NCBI GenBank assembly: GCA_038233815.1
Contig: JBBSVE010000024.1
Span: 1 to 28,507, forward strand
Direction: 5' to 3'
DNA from: JBBSVE01 sp038233815
Lineage (GTDB): Bacteria > Pseudomonadota > Alphaproteobacteria > Rhodobacterales > Rhodobacteraceae
DNA length: 28,507 nt
Shown here one piece after another: positions 13,798-20,846 of this stretch. How positions within the stretch are numbered: the stretch's first letter is position 1; each line of letters opens with the position of its first letter. Under the pieces are notes generated by a model. That model saw only the letters and a program-made list of their open reading frames with translations, was not told where the DNA came from and ran no database searches. A program made the translations under genes and the position numbers.

Positions 13798-14865
13798 ATG
13801 CCCCCCGAACGCGACACGATCATGACTGCCTTAAAGGAAGTGTCGCTGCCGGGCGGCGGCACGCTCGTCTCCCGCGACCTCCTGCGCGCGCTGAAGGTGG
13901 AGGATGGCCGCGTCAGCTTCGTGATCGAGGCCACCTCACCGTCCGAGGCGCAGGCGATCGACCCCGCTATCCCCACCATCGAACAGGCGTTGCGTGCGCT
14001 TCCCGGCGTCAGTTCCGTGCAGGTCGTCCTGACGGCGCATGGTGCGGCACCCGCGCCGCCCGACCTCAAGATCGGCCGCCACCCGACCCCGGCGCCGGGC
14101 GGCCCGCAGAAGATCTCCGGGATCGACCGGATCATTGCCATCGGTTCGGGCAAGGGCGGGGTGGGGAAATCGACCCTGTCGTCCAACCTCGCAGTGGCGC
14201 TGGCGCGGCAGGGGCGCCGGGTGGGGCTGCTCGACGCCGACATCTACGGGCCGAGCCAGCCGCGCATGATGGGCGTCTCCAAGCGCCCCGCCTCCCCCGA
14301 CGGCAAGACCATCATCCCGCTGCACGCGCACGGCGTCACGATGATGTCTATCGGGCTGATGCTGAAGGAGGGCGACGCGGTGGTCTGGCGCGGACCGATG
14401 ATCATGGGCGCGCTCCAGCAGCTTCTGGGGCAGGTGGAGTGGGGGAGGCTCGACATCCTGCTGATCGACCTGCCGCCCGGCACCGGGGACATCCAGCTGA
14501 CGCTCTGCCAGCGGACAGAGCTGACCGGTGCCATCGTCGTGTCGACCCCGCAGGACGTGGCGCTGCTCGATGCACGCCGCGCGCTCGACATGTTCGCCAA
14601 GCTGAAGACGCCGGTGCTGGGGCTGGTGGAGAACATGTCGACCTATGTCTGCCCGAGCTGCGGACATGAGGCGCATCTTTTCGGCCACGGCGGCGTGGCG
14701 CGCGAGGCGGAGGCGCTGGGGCTGCCGTTCCTCGGCGAACTGCCTCTCGACCTCGAGGTCCGGCAGGGCGGCGACGCGGGCACCCCGGTGGCACTGGGGG
14801 AAGGGGCATCGGCTGCGGCCTACCACCGGCTCGCCGCGCGTCTGGTCGCGGGTGGGATGGCCTGA
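13798..14865 (+). CDS. mrp: Mrp/ApbC Fe-S cluster carrier ATPase
   Basis: A ParA/MinD-type P-loop ATPase of the NBP35/Mrp group that carries and transfers [4Fe-4S] clusters to apoproteins in the cytoplasm. The 355-residue protein has an N-terminal MIP18-like domain (about 1-80: LVSRDLLRALKV, IEQALRALPGVSSVQV). It then has the deviant Walker A GKGGVGKST (118-126), LLDADIYGPSQPRMMG (144-159), DLPPGTGDIQLTL (224-236), and C285-P-S-C288, the CxxC that binds the bridging cluster. AAAGGA eight bases before the ATG at 13798 supports this start. It stands alone between the two RNA loci. The imperfect hairpin at 14866-14893 just after the stop has no T-run. Confidence 0.93.
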   Translation: MPPERDTIMTALKEVSLPGGGTLVSRDLLRALKVEDGRVSFVIEATSPSEAQAIDPAIPTIEQALRALPGVSSVQVVLTAHGAAPAPPDLKIGRHPTPAPGGPQKISGIDRIIAIGSGKGGVGKSTLSSNLAVALARQGRRVGLLDADIYGPSQPRMMGVSKRPASPDGKTIIPLHAHGVTMMSIGLMLKEGDAVVWRGPMIMGALQQLLGQVEWGRLDILLIDLPPGTGDIQLTLCQRTELTGAIVVSTPQDVALLDARRALDMFAKLKTPVLGLVENMSTYVCPSCGHEAHLFGHGGVAREAEALGLPFLGELPLDLEVRQGGDAGTPVALGEGASAAAYHRLAARLVAGGMA

Positions 14866-15193
14866 CCCGCCATCCCAGATGGGAAATGACGGGAGGGCTC
14901 GGGTTCGCGGTGCCTTCCGCGTGATCGTTCGTGGACGAATCGTGATCATTGGACCTTGAAGCCTTCGTTTTGCAGGTTAAGATGCATATTGCGAACGCTC
15001 CACAGGGTTATCCCTCGCGACGCACCTGGCAGACTCCCCCCCCCTGTCAGGCCTCCCGGGAAAATATGGGATGCGATGCGGCTCCAGATGTGGTATTGAT
15101 TGACCATCATACAGCGAAATGCAGTGAACTTCTGACGTCACCCATCTGATTACCGTCAGTAGTTCGTGTTAGATCCGCCGCATCCGGGCATCG
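14866..15193. other. Non-coding stretch between mrp and the mraZ promoter
   Basis: No convincing protein gene is present; the open frames here have no recognisable composition or ribosome sites. Contents: an imperfect hairpin after mrp (14866-14893, CCCG/CGGG, CAT/ATG and CCCA/TGGG arms); a possible promoter TTGAAG-N16-TAAGAT (14956-14983); a run of nine C (15036-15044); CGGGA-N5-TGGGA (15057-15071), which resembles an MraZ box; and the palindrome TGACGTCA (15133-15140). The stretch is visibly less GC-rich than its surroundings. Confidence 0.6.
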
Positions 15194-15222
15194 TTAACAA
15201 TAAAACATTTGCGTCCCATGAT
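15194..15222 (+). promoter_or_regulatory. Candidate principal promoter of the mraZ leader and dcw cluster
   Basis: TTAACA (15194-15199; 5 of 6 to TTGACA) and CATGAT (15217-15222; 4 of 6 to TATAAT) are 17 bp apart. Transcription would begin near 15229, about 317 bases before mraZ. The MraZ box overlaps the -10. Confidence 0.5.
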
Positions 15223-15228
15223 TTCCCA
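15214..15228 (-). promoter_or_regulatory. Candidate MraZ operator (TGGGA direct repeat)
   Basis: The - strand reads TGGGA-AATCA-TGGGA, two direct repeats with a 5-base spacer (10-bp period). MraZ of Escherichia coli binds TGGGN repeats with this spacing in front of its own gene. The box covers the -10 and the expected start of transcription, so binding would repress the cluster. Confidence 0.6.
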
Positions 15229-15486
15229 TGGCAGTTTCATCTTACGGGAACGGAAGCGGGCAAGACACACAGGGGCGGACCACAAGACCCCGAAAATAAA
15301 GCGAAAAGCAGGCAGCATACAGGCAACCGCCTTTCGTTCCCGAATAAAAGGAAGCCGGCGCGCGGGCAAGCAGACATCCCCCAAGGTGGCGCGCGCAGTC
15401 GGACGATCCCGGAGACGGGGCCCCGGAACGGGGACAGGACGGCGGATCGGGCGGTGGCAGCGGCCCGATCCGCCGTTGTCCGTTCG
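15229..15486 (+). ncRNA. UpsM-like mraZ leader RNA
   Basis: The untranslated leader of mraZ has strong RNA structure. A 15-bp stem with one G-T pair and one bulged C (15245-15259 with 15327-15342) closes an A-rich domain. It is followed about 90 bases later by a 14-bp perfect hairpin extended by five more pairs (15432-15481). In Rhodobacter sphaeroides the abundant sRNA UpsM arises from the mraZ 5' leader by partial termination at such a hairpin. The position, upstream of mraZ and near the CcsR locus, agrees. Ends are inferred from the promoter and hairpin. The stretch has no believable coding frame. Confidence 0.6.
15432..15486 (+). terminator. Attenuator hairpin in the mraZ leader
   Basis: ACGGCGGATCGGGC (15439-15452) pairs perfectly with 15463-15476 around a 10-base loop. 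GGACA (15432-15436) pairs with TGTCC (15477-15481) across a two-base bulge. When only the 14-bp stem forms, TTGTCCGTTC follows it, a poor U-tract. That suits partial rather than complete termination 65 bases before mraZ. Confidence 0.6.
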
Positions 15487-15545
15487 AGGCCCGGGTCATC
15501 CCGGATGGCGGCACAGAGGCGAACAAGGCGGGAGCCGCGACGACA

Positions 15546-16064
15546 GTGGCCCAGGATTTCCGAGGCGAACATCTCCAGAAGGTCGACGGCAAGGCGCGGG
15601 TCTCAATCCCGTCGCAGTTCCGCGGTGTTCTGAACGCGGGCGACCCACCCAGCCCGGAAAGCACCCGCACCCGAGTCGTGATGGTCTATGGCGGCAGCGA
15701 CCGCCAGTATGTCGAATGTTACACCCAGAAAGGTGCCGACCGGCTGGCCCGGATGGTGCGCCGTCTGGCGCTTGGCTCGCCCGAGCGCGAGATCGCCGAG
15801 CGCGACCTCATCACCCGATCCCAGACGGTGGAGGTGGATGACGACGGCCGCATCGTGCTGCCTCAGAAAGTGCGTGAGAAGATCGACCTCGGCGCGCAGA
15901 CGGAAACGGTCTTTGCGGGCCGGCTCAACACGTTCCGGATCTGGCGGCGCGATACCTACGAGGCGGTCAACGGTGTCATCGACAGCCGCGACGCGGACGT
16001 GCTTCAGGGCCGCGACGTGTTGGCGCTGCTGGGCAATTTCAACGACGACGAAGACGAGGACTGA
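15546..16064 (+). CDS. mraZ: Transcriptional regulator MraZ
   Basis: A 172-residue member of the SpoVT-AbrB-like fold family that opens dcw clusters and represses them by binding TGGGN repeats. Two MraZ domains are visible. The first is FRGEHLQKVDGKARVSIPSQFRGVL (5-29), continuing to YVECYT. The second, TRSQTVEVDDDGRIVLPQKVREKIDLGAQTETVFAGRLNTFRIW, carries the repeated D-x-x-G-R-I-x-L-P core. The C-terminus is acidic (NDDEDED). It starts with GTG at 15546, with GGGAG about 12 bases upstream; there is no ATG at the conserved N-terminus. The predicted operator lies on the promoter 320 bases upstream, implying autoregulation. The rsmH start follows after three bases. Confidence 0.93.
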   Translation: MAQDFRGEHLQKVDGKARVSIPSQFRGVLNAGDPPSPESTRTRVVMVYGGSDRQYVECYTQKGADRLARMVRRLALGSPEREIAERDLITRSQTVEVDDDGRIVLPQKVREKIDLGAQTETVFAGRLNTFRIWRRDTYEAVNGVIDSRDADVLQGRDVLALLGNFNDDEDED

Positions 16065-16067
16065 GGC

Positions 16068-17075
16068 TTGCAGCCCCAGCCTCCCACCCCCGAGCGGCCC
16101 GCGCATGTCCCCGTCCTGATCGGTCCGCTGATCCGGGCCGTGGCACCCGTCGCGGGGCACTGGCTCGACGGCACGTTCGGCGCGGGCGGCTACAGCCGCG
16201 CGCTCCTGGAGGCGGGGGCCGCGCGGGTGACGGGGGTGGACCGCGATCCCGCAGCGGTGGCCTCGGGGGCTGCGATGGTCGCGGCTTCGGGGGGGCGCCT
16301 CGATCTGGTGCAGGGCACCTTCTCGGCGCTGGACACGCTGGTATCGGAACCGCTCGACGGCATCGTGCTCGACCTCGGCGTGTCCTCGATGCAGATTGAT
16401 CAGCCGGAGCGGGGGTTCTCCTTCGCCAAGGACGGGCCCCTGGACATGCGGATGGGAAGCGACGGTCCGTCCGCCCCCGATCTGGTGAACGGCGCGGCGG
16501 AGGCGGAGCTCGCCGACATCCTCTATCACTATGGCGAGGAGCGCGCCTCCCGCCGCATCGCGCGGGCCATCGTGAAGGCGCGGACCGAGGCGCCTGTCAC
16601 GACGACGCAGCGCCTGTCGGAGATCGTCTGCGCCTGCCTGCCGCGCCCCAAGCCGGGGCAGAGCCATGCCGCGACCCGCAGCTTCCAGGCGATCCGTATC
16701 GCGGTCAATGCCGAGTTCACCGAGCTGGCGCAGGGTCTTGCCGCGGCGGAGCGGGCATTGCGGCCGGGCGGGGCGCTGGCGGTCGTGACCTTTCATTCGC
16801 TGGAGGACCGGATCGTGAAACGCTTCTTCCAGACCCGGTCGGGCGCCGACCCCAACGCCAACCGCCATGCGCCCGCGACGAATCATGCAGCCCCACGCTT
16901 CACCCTCTTGGCGCGCCGCCCCGTGGCACCGGACGCAGGTGAGATCGCCGCGAACCCCCGTGCACGGTCCGCCAAATTGCGTGTGGCCCGGCGCACCGAC
17001 GCGCCCGCGGGCCATGCCGCAGATGCAGCCCTCGGCGTGCCCGAACTCCCCTCCGCCTCCCGGAAAAGGACGTAG
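16068..17075 (+). CDS. rsmH: 16S rRNA (cytosine1402-N4)-methyltransferase
   Basis: N4-methylates C1402 in the decoding centre of 16S rRNA, using SAM. The 335-residue protein shows HVPVL at the start, WLDGTFGAGGYSRALLEAG (SAM-binding motif I), VTGVDRDP, IVLDLGVSSMQIDQPERGFSF, GPLDMRM, YGEERASRRIARAIV, and the C-terminal VVTFHSLEDRIVKRFF, all hallmarks of RsmH/MraW. It starts with TTG at 16068, three bases after mraZ, with AGGA about 8 bases before it. The next in-frame ATG would lose the conserved HVPVL region. A TTG start suggests modest translation or coupling to mraZ. Confidence 0.94.
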   Translation: MQPQPPTPERPAHVPVLIGPLIRAVAPVAGHWLDGTFGAGGYSRALLEAGAARVTGVDRDPAAVASGAAMVAASGGRLDLVQGTFSALDTLVSEPLDGIVLDLGVSSMQIDQPERGFSFAKDGPLDMRMGSDGPSAPDLVNGAAEAELADILYHYGEERASRRIARAIVKARTEAPVTTTQRLSEIVCACLPRPKPGQSHAATRSFQAIRIAVNAEFTELAQGLAAAERALRPGGALAVVTFHSLEDRIVKRFFQTRSGADPNANRHAPATNHAAPRFTLLARRPVAPDAGEIAANPRARSAKLRVARRTDAPAGHAADAALGVPELPSASRKRT

Positions 17076-17078
17076 CCC

Positions 17079-17435
17079 ATGCGCCCCGTCATCTTCATCC
17101 TCTCGGCACTGTCGCTCATCGGGCTCGCCTTCTGGGCCTACCGAGAGAATTACGCGACTCAGCGCACGATGCGGACCGTGACCCTCCTGCAGAACGAAAT
17201 CGCCGACCTGCGTGACGCGCTTCAACTGCAACGCGCCGAATGGGCTTATCTGAACCGCCCCTCCCGCCTGCGCGACCTCGTGGCGCTGAACTTCGACCGA
17301 CTTGGACTTTTGCCGATGGAGCCGGAGCAGTTCGGCGACGTGGACCGGATCGCCGCAGCACCGCCGCCGATCCGCGACCCGGCGCTGACGGCGCCGACCG
17401 ACCTTTCCGGCACCCGGACGGAGGATCCGCTATGA
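17079..17435 (+). CDS. ftsL: Cell division protein FtsL
   Basis: A 118-residue bitopic membrane protein of the divisome. A short N-terminus leads into one transmembrane helix (about 3-20, PVIFILSALSLIGLAFWA). A periplasmic coiled-coil follows (TMRTVTLLQNEIADLRDALQLQRAEWAYLNRPSRLRDLV), ending with the common LNRPSRL...NFDRLGLLPM pattern. In the family FtsL joins FtsB and FtsQ and activates FtsWI. The Pro-rich C-terminal tail is specific to this lineage. It starts 3 bases after rsmH and its stop overlaps the ftsI ATG (ATGA). Confidence 0.88.
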   Translation: MRPVIFILSALSLIGLAFWAYRENYATQRTMRTVTLLQNEIADLRDALQLQRAEWAYLNRPSRLRDLVALNFDRLGLLPMEPEQFGDVDRIAAAPPPIRDPALTAPTDLSGTRTEDPL

Positions 17436-19222
17436 CCCGCACCCCGCTGCGCCCGCTGGCCCGCATCCTCACCGCCCGCTCCAAAGGCGAGAACCCCGAT
17501 GCGATCGAGGCGGAAAACGTCCGCATCCGGATCGAGACGCACCGCGACAAGGCCCGCAACCGCGCCGAGGGGCGGCTCCTGTTCCTCGGGCTCGCGTTCT
17601 TCATGGCCTTCAGCACCGTCGGGGCGCGGATGGGCCTTCTGGCGGCGTCCGTTCCTATGGAGCCGCGTTCGGCCGGGTCCGGGGTCAGCATCTCCGCCGC
17701 GCGGGCCGATATCACGGACCGGAACGGGCGGATCCTTGCCACCAACCTCTCGACCTATGCGCTGTATGCCCATCCGCGCCAAATGATCGACCCGACCCGG
17801 GTGGCGGCGGAGCTGTCGGCGATCTTTCCCGACATGAAGGCTCCCGACCTCCAGCGTCGTTTCACCGACGGGCGCAGCTTCATCTGGCTCCGCCGCAAGC
17901 TCAGCCCCGAACAGATGCAGGCCGTTCATGACATCGGCGATCCGGGCCTTCTTTTCGGTCCGCGCGAGATGCGGCTCTACCCCAACGGGCATCTGTTCGC
18001 CCATGTCCTCGGCGGGACGTCCTACGGCGCCGAAGGGGTCCATTCGGCGGAGGTCATAGGCACCGCGGGCGTGGAGCGGGCGATGGATGCGCGGCTGCGC
18101 GATCCCGCACAGGTCGCAGCACCCCTGAAGCTGTCGCTCGACATGACGGTGCAGACCACGATCAGCGACGTGCTGGGCGCGGGCATGAAGATGATGAACG
18201 CCAAAGGTGCGGCGGCGATTCTGCTCGACGTTCACACGGGCGAGGTGGTGTCGCTGGTGTCGCTGCCCGATTTCGACCCCAACGACCGCCCCAACCCGCC
18301 GGTGACGGGGGAGCCGGGCGACAGCCCGCTTTTCAACCGTGCGGTGCAGGGGGTTTATGAACTGGGCTCCACCTTCAAGATCTTCGCCGTGTCGCAGGCG
18401 CTGGAGATGGGGATGGTCACGCCCGACACGATGGTGGATGCCAACGCGCCGATGCGCTGGGGCCGGTTCCTCATCAAGGAGTTCGAGAACCACAACTACG
18501 GCCCGCTCCTGTCGGTGACGGACGTGATCGTGAAATCCTCCAACGTCGGGGTGGCGAAAATCGCCCTGCGGATCGGCGGAGAGCGGCAGCGCGCGTTCCT
18601 CAAGACGCTGGGGCTCTTCGACCCGACCCCGCTGGAACTGTCGGAAGCGCATGGGGCCGCACCCATCGTGCCGCAGCGCTGGGCGGACATCACCACGATC
18701 ACCGTCTCCTACGGTCACGGGATCGCGGCGAGTCCGATGAACCTCGCCACCGCCTATGCCACCATCGCCAACGGCGGGGTGCATATTCCCTCGACGATCC
18801 TCAAGCGGGACATGGTTCCGCAGGGCACGCGCGTGATGTCGAAGAAAACCGCGCGGGAGGCGGCGCACATGCTGCGTCAGGTCGTGACGCGCGGCACCGC
18901 CTCGTTCGGGGAGGTGCCGGGCTATCTCGTCGCGGGCAAGACCGGGACCGCGGACAAGCCCAAGCGGTCGGGCGGCTACTACAACGACAAGGTGGTCAAC
19001 ACCTTCGCCTCGATGTTTCCGGTGAACGATCCGAAATATGTGCTTGTCGTGACGCTGGACGAGCCGGTGGAAACGTCGGGCCCCAAGCCCCGCCGCACCG
19101 CGGGTTGGACTGCGGTGCCGATTGCCGCAGAGGTGATCCGCCGCGTGGCCCCGCTTCTGGGCCTGCGCCCGCAGGTGGAGACGGACATGCCGATGCTGGC
19201 GAGCGCCGTCGAGCCGGAATGA
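17432..19222 (+). CDS. ftsI: Septal peptidoglycan transpeptidase FtsI (PBP3)
   Basis: A class B penicillin-binding protein that crosslinks septal peptidoglycan with FtsW. The 596-residue protein has a basic cytoplasmic tail of about 48 residues, one transmembrane helix (about 49-71) and a periplasmic pedestal domain (ADITDRNGRILATNL). The transpeptidase domain has the active-site S313-T-F-K, S369-S-N and K503-T-G-T. The frame is open from 17240, but the ATG at 17432 overlaps the ftsL stop and has GGAGG (17420-17424) before it. The 50-residue cytoplasmic tail is longer than in Escherichia coli. An 84-base gap separates it from murE. Confidence 0.95.
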   Translation: MTRTPLRPLARILTARSKGENPDAIEAENVRIRIETHRDKARNRAEGRLLFLGLAFFMAFSTVGARMGLLAASVPMEPRSAGSGVSISAARADITDRNGRILATNLSTYALYAHPRQMIDPTRVAAELSAIFPDMKAPDLQRRFTDGRSFIWLRRKLSPEQMQAVHDIGDPGLLFGPREMRLYPNGHLFAHVLGGTSYGAEGVHSAEVIGTAGVERAMDARLRDPAQVAAPLKLSLDMTVQTTISDVLGAGMKMMNAKGAAAILLDVHTGEVVSLVSLPDFDPNDRPNPPVTGEPGDSPLFNRAVQGVYELGSTFKIFAVSQALEMGMVTPDTMVDANAPMRWGRFLIKEFENHNYGPLLSVTDVIVKSSNVGVAKIALRIGGERQRAFLKTLGLFDPTPLELSEAHGAAPIVPQRWADITTITVSYGHGIAASPMNLATAYATIANGGVHIPSTILKRDMVPQGTRVMSKKTAREAAHMLRQVVTRGTASFGEVPGYLVAGKTGTADKPKRSGGYYNDKVVNTFASMFPVNDPKYVLVVTLDEPVETSGPKPRRTAGWTAVPIAAEVIRRVAPLLGLRPQVETDMPMLASAVEPE

Positions 19223-19306
19223 AGGCGTCCGGTCCGCGCGATTGAAGTCCGGGGGCCGACTGCGCTATCAGGGCGCGAAACGACATCGGCGGAACCGGGG
19301 GCAGGG

Positions 19307-20782
19307 GTGGATCAGGCGAGAACTCTGAGCGAGCTTGGCCTTACCGCGCGCGGGGGGCGGGAGGCGCGCGTCACCGGGCTGTCGGTGGACAGTCGGACCG
19401 TCGCGCCGGGGCATCTCTTTGCGGCCCTGCCGGGTGGCGTGATCCATGGCGCGGCCTTCGTGCCGGGCGCCGTCACGCGCGGGGCTACGGCGATCCTGAC
19501 CGATGCGGAGGGTGCGGCTCTGGCCCGCGACGACATTCCCGAAGGCGTGGCGCTGATCGTGGCCGAAGACCCGCGCCAGACGCTTGCGCTGGCCGCAGCA
19601 CTCTGGTTTGGCGCGCAGCCCGACACGGTGGTGGCGGTGACCGGGACCAACGGCAAAACCTCGGTCGCCACCTTCACCCGCCAGATCTGGACGGCGCTGG
19701 GCCACCGCGCTGTCAACATCGGCACCACCGGAATAGAGGGCGCATGGACCGCACCCTCGCCCCACACCACGCCGGAGCCGATCACGCTTCACCGCATGCT
19801 GCGGGACGCGGCGGAGGACGGCGTGACGCATGCCGCGATGGAGGCGTCGTCGCACGGGCTCGACCAGCGCCGGCTCGACGGGGTGCGTCTTGCGGCGGCG
19901 GGGTTCACGAACTTCAGTCAGGATCACCTCGATTACCACGGCACGTTCGAGGCCTATTTCGCCGCGAAGTCCGGCCTCTTCGACCGCCTGCTCCCCGAGG
20001 GCGGCACTGCCGTCCTGAACATCGACGACCCCAAGGCGGCGGAGATCGCGGCAATATGCGAGGCGCGCGCCCAGCCCGTCCTGCGCGTGGGCCGGGGCGA
20101 GCGCGCGGACCTGCGCATCGCGGGCCAGCGGTTCGATGCAACGGGGCAGGACGTGCGGCTTGTCTGGAAGGGCGCGCCGCATCAGGTCCGGCTGGCGCTG
20201 ATCGGCGGGTTTCAGGCGGACAATGCGGCGCTTGCCGCCGGTCTCGCCATCGCGTCGGGGGACGATCCGGGGTCGGTGTTTGCGGCGCTGCCGCAGCTTT
20301 CCGGCGTGCGGGGCCGGATGGAGCGGGCGGCGACGCGGGTCAATGGGGCGGCGGTGTTTGTGGACTACGCCCACACGCCCGACGCGCTGTCCACCGCGCT
20401 GACGGCGCTGCGCCCGCATGTTATGGGGCGCATCGTCGTCGTGTTCGGCGCGGGCGGCGACCGGGACCGGGGCAAGCGCCCGCTGATGGGGCGCGCCGCC
20501 TCTGACCATGCCGACGTGCTGTTCGTGACCGACGACAATCCGCGGTCCGAAGAGCCTGCGTCGATCCGGGCCGCGATCCTCGCCGCCTGTCCCGAGGCCA
20601 ACGAGGTCGGCGATCGGGCCGAGGCGATTCTGCGCGGCGTCGACGCGCTGGGTCCGGGCGACGCCTTGCTGATCGCGGGCAAGGGGCACGAGAGCGGCCA
20701 GACCATCGCGGGCCAGACCTACCCGTTCGACGACGTGGAACAGGCGAGCGTCGCGGTCGCAGCACTCGACGGGCTGATCTGA
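19307..20782 (+). CDS. murE: UDP-MurNAc-tripeptide synthetase MurE
   Basis: The ATP-dependent ligase that adds meso-diaminopimelate to UDP-MurNAc-L-Ala-D-Glu in the cytoplasm. The 491-residue protein has the N-terminal UDP-binding domain (VTGLSVDSRTVAPGHLFAAL), GTNGKT (113-118, P-loop), MEASSHGL (178-185), the lysine expected to be carbamylated (AAK221SG), VDYAHTPDAL and GAGGDRDRGKR. D410-N-P-R413 is the motif that selects meso-diaminopimelate over lysine. It starts with GTG at 19307 preceded by a G-rich stretch (GGGGGCAGG). The murF reading frame begins within about 65 bases of its end. Confidence 0.95.
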   Translation: MDQARTLSELGLTARGGREARVTGLSVDSRTVAPGHLFAALPGGVIHGAAFVPGAVTRGATAILTDAEGAALARDDIPEGVALIVAEDPRQTLALAAALWFGAQPDTVVAVTGTNGKTSVATFTRQIWTALGHRAVNIGTTGIEGAWTAPSPHTTPEPITLHRMLRDAAEDGVTHAAMEASSHGLDQRRLDGVRLAAAGFTNFSQDHLDYHGTFEAYFAAKSGLFDRLLPEGGTAVLNIDDPKAAEIAAICEARAQPVLRVGRGERADLRIAGQRFDATGQDVRLVWKGAPHQVRLALIGGFQADNAALAAGLAIASGDDPGSVFAALPQLSGVRGRMERAATRVNGAAVFVDYAHTPDALSTALTALRPHVMGRIVVVFGAGGDRDRGKRPLMGRAASDHADVLFVTDDNPRSEEPASIRAAILAACPEANEVGDRAEAILRGVDALGPGDALLIAGKGHESGQTIAGQTYPFDDVEQASVAVAALDGLI

Positions 20783-20846
20783 TGGCGTGCCCGGTGACCC
20801 GGTGGCGGAGGCCCGACGACCCCGCTCACGGCGCGAGGGCGATGCC

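Noticed and set aside
14866..14893. Intrinsic terminator of mrp
   Set aside because: The stem is imperfect (4+3+4 pairs with bulges) and is followed by AGGGCTCGGG, not a T-run.
14866..15545. RNase P RNA upstream of mraZ
   Set aside because: rnpB is sometimes near mraZ in this class, but the conserved GAGGAAAGTCCG-type core is absent in the stretch.
15166..15633. 155-codon + strand frame before and into mraZ, and - strand frames of 111 and 142 codons opposite it
   Set aside because: Arg/Gly/Pro-rich or Cys-rich shadow composition, no ribosome site, and overlap with long RNA stems and the conserved mraZ start.
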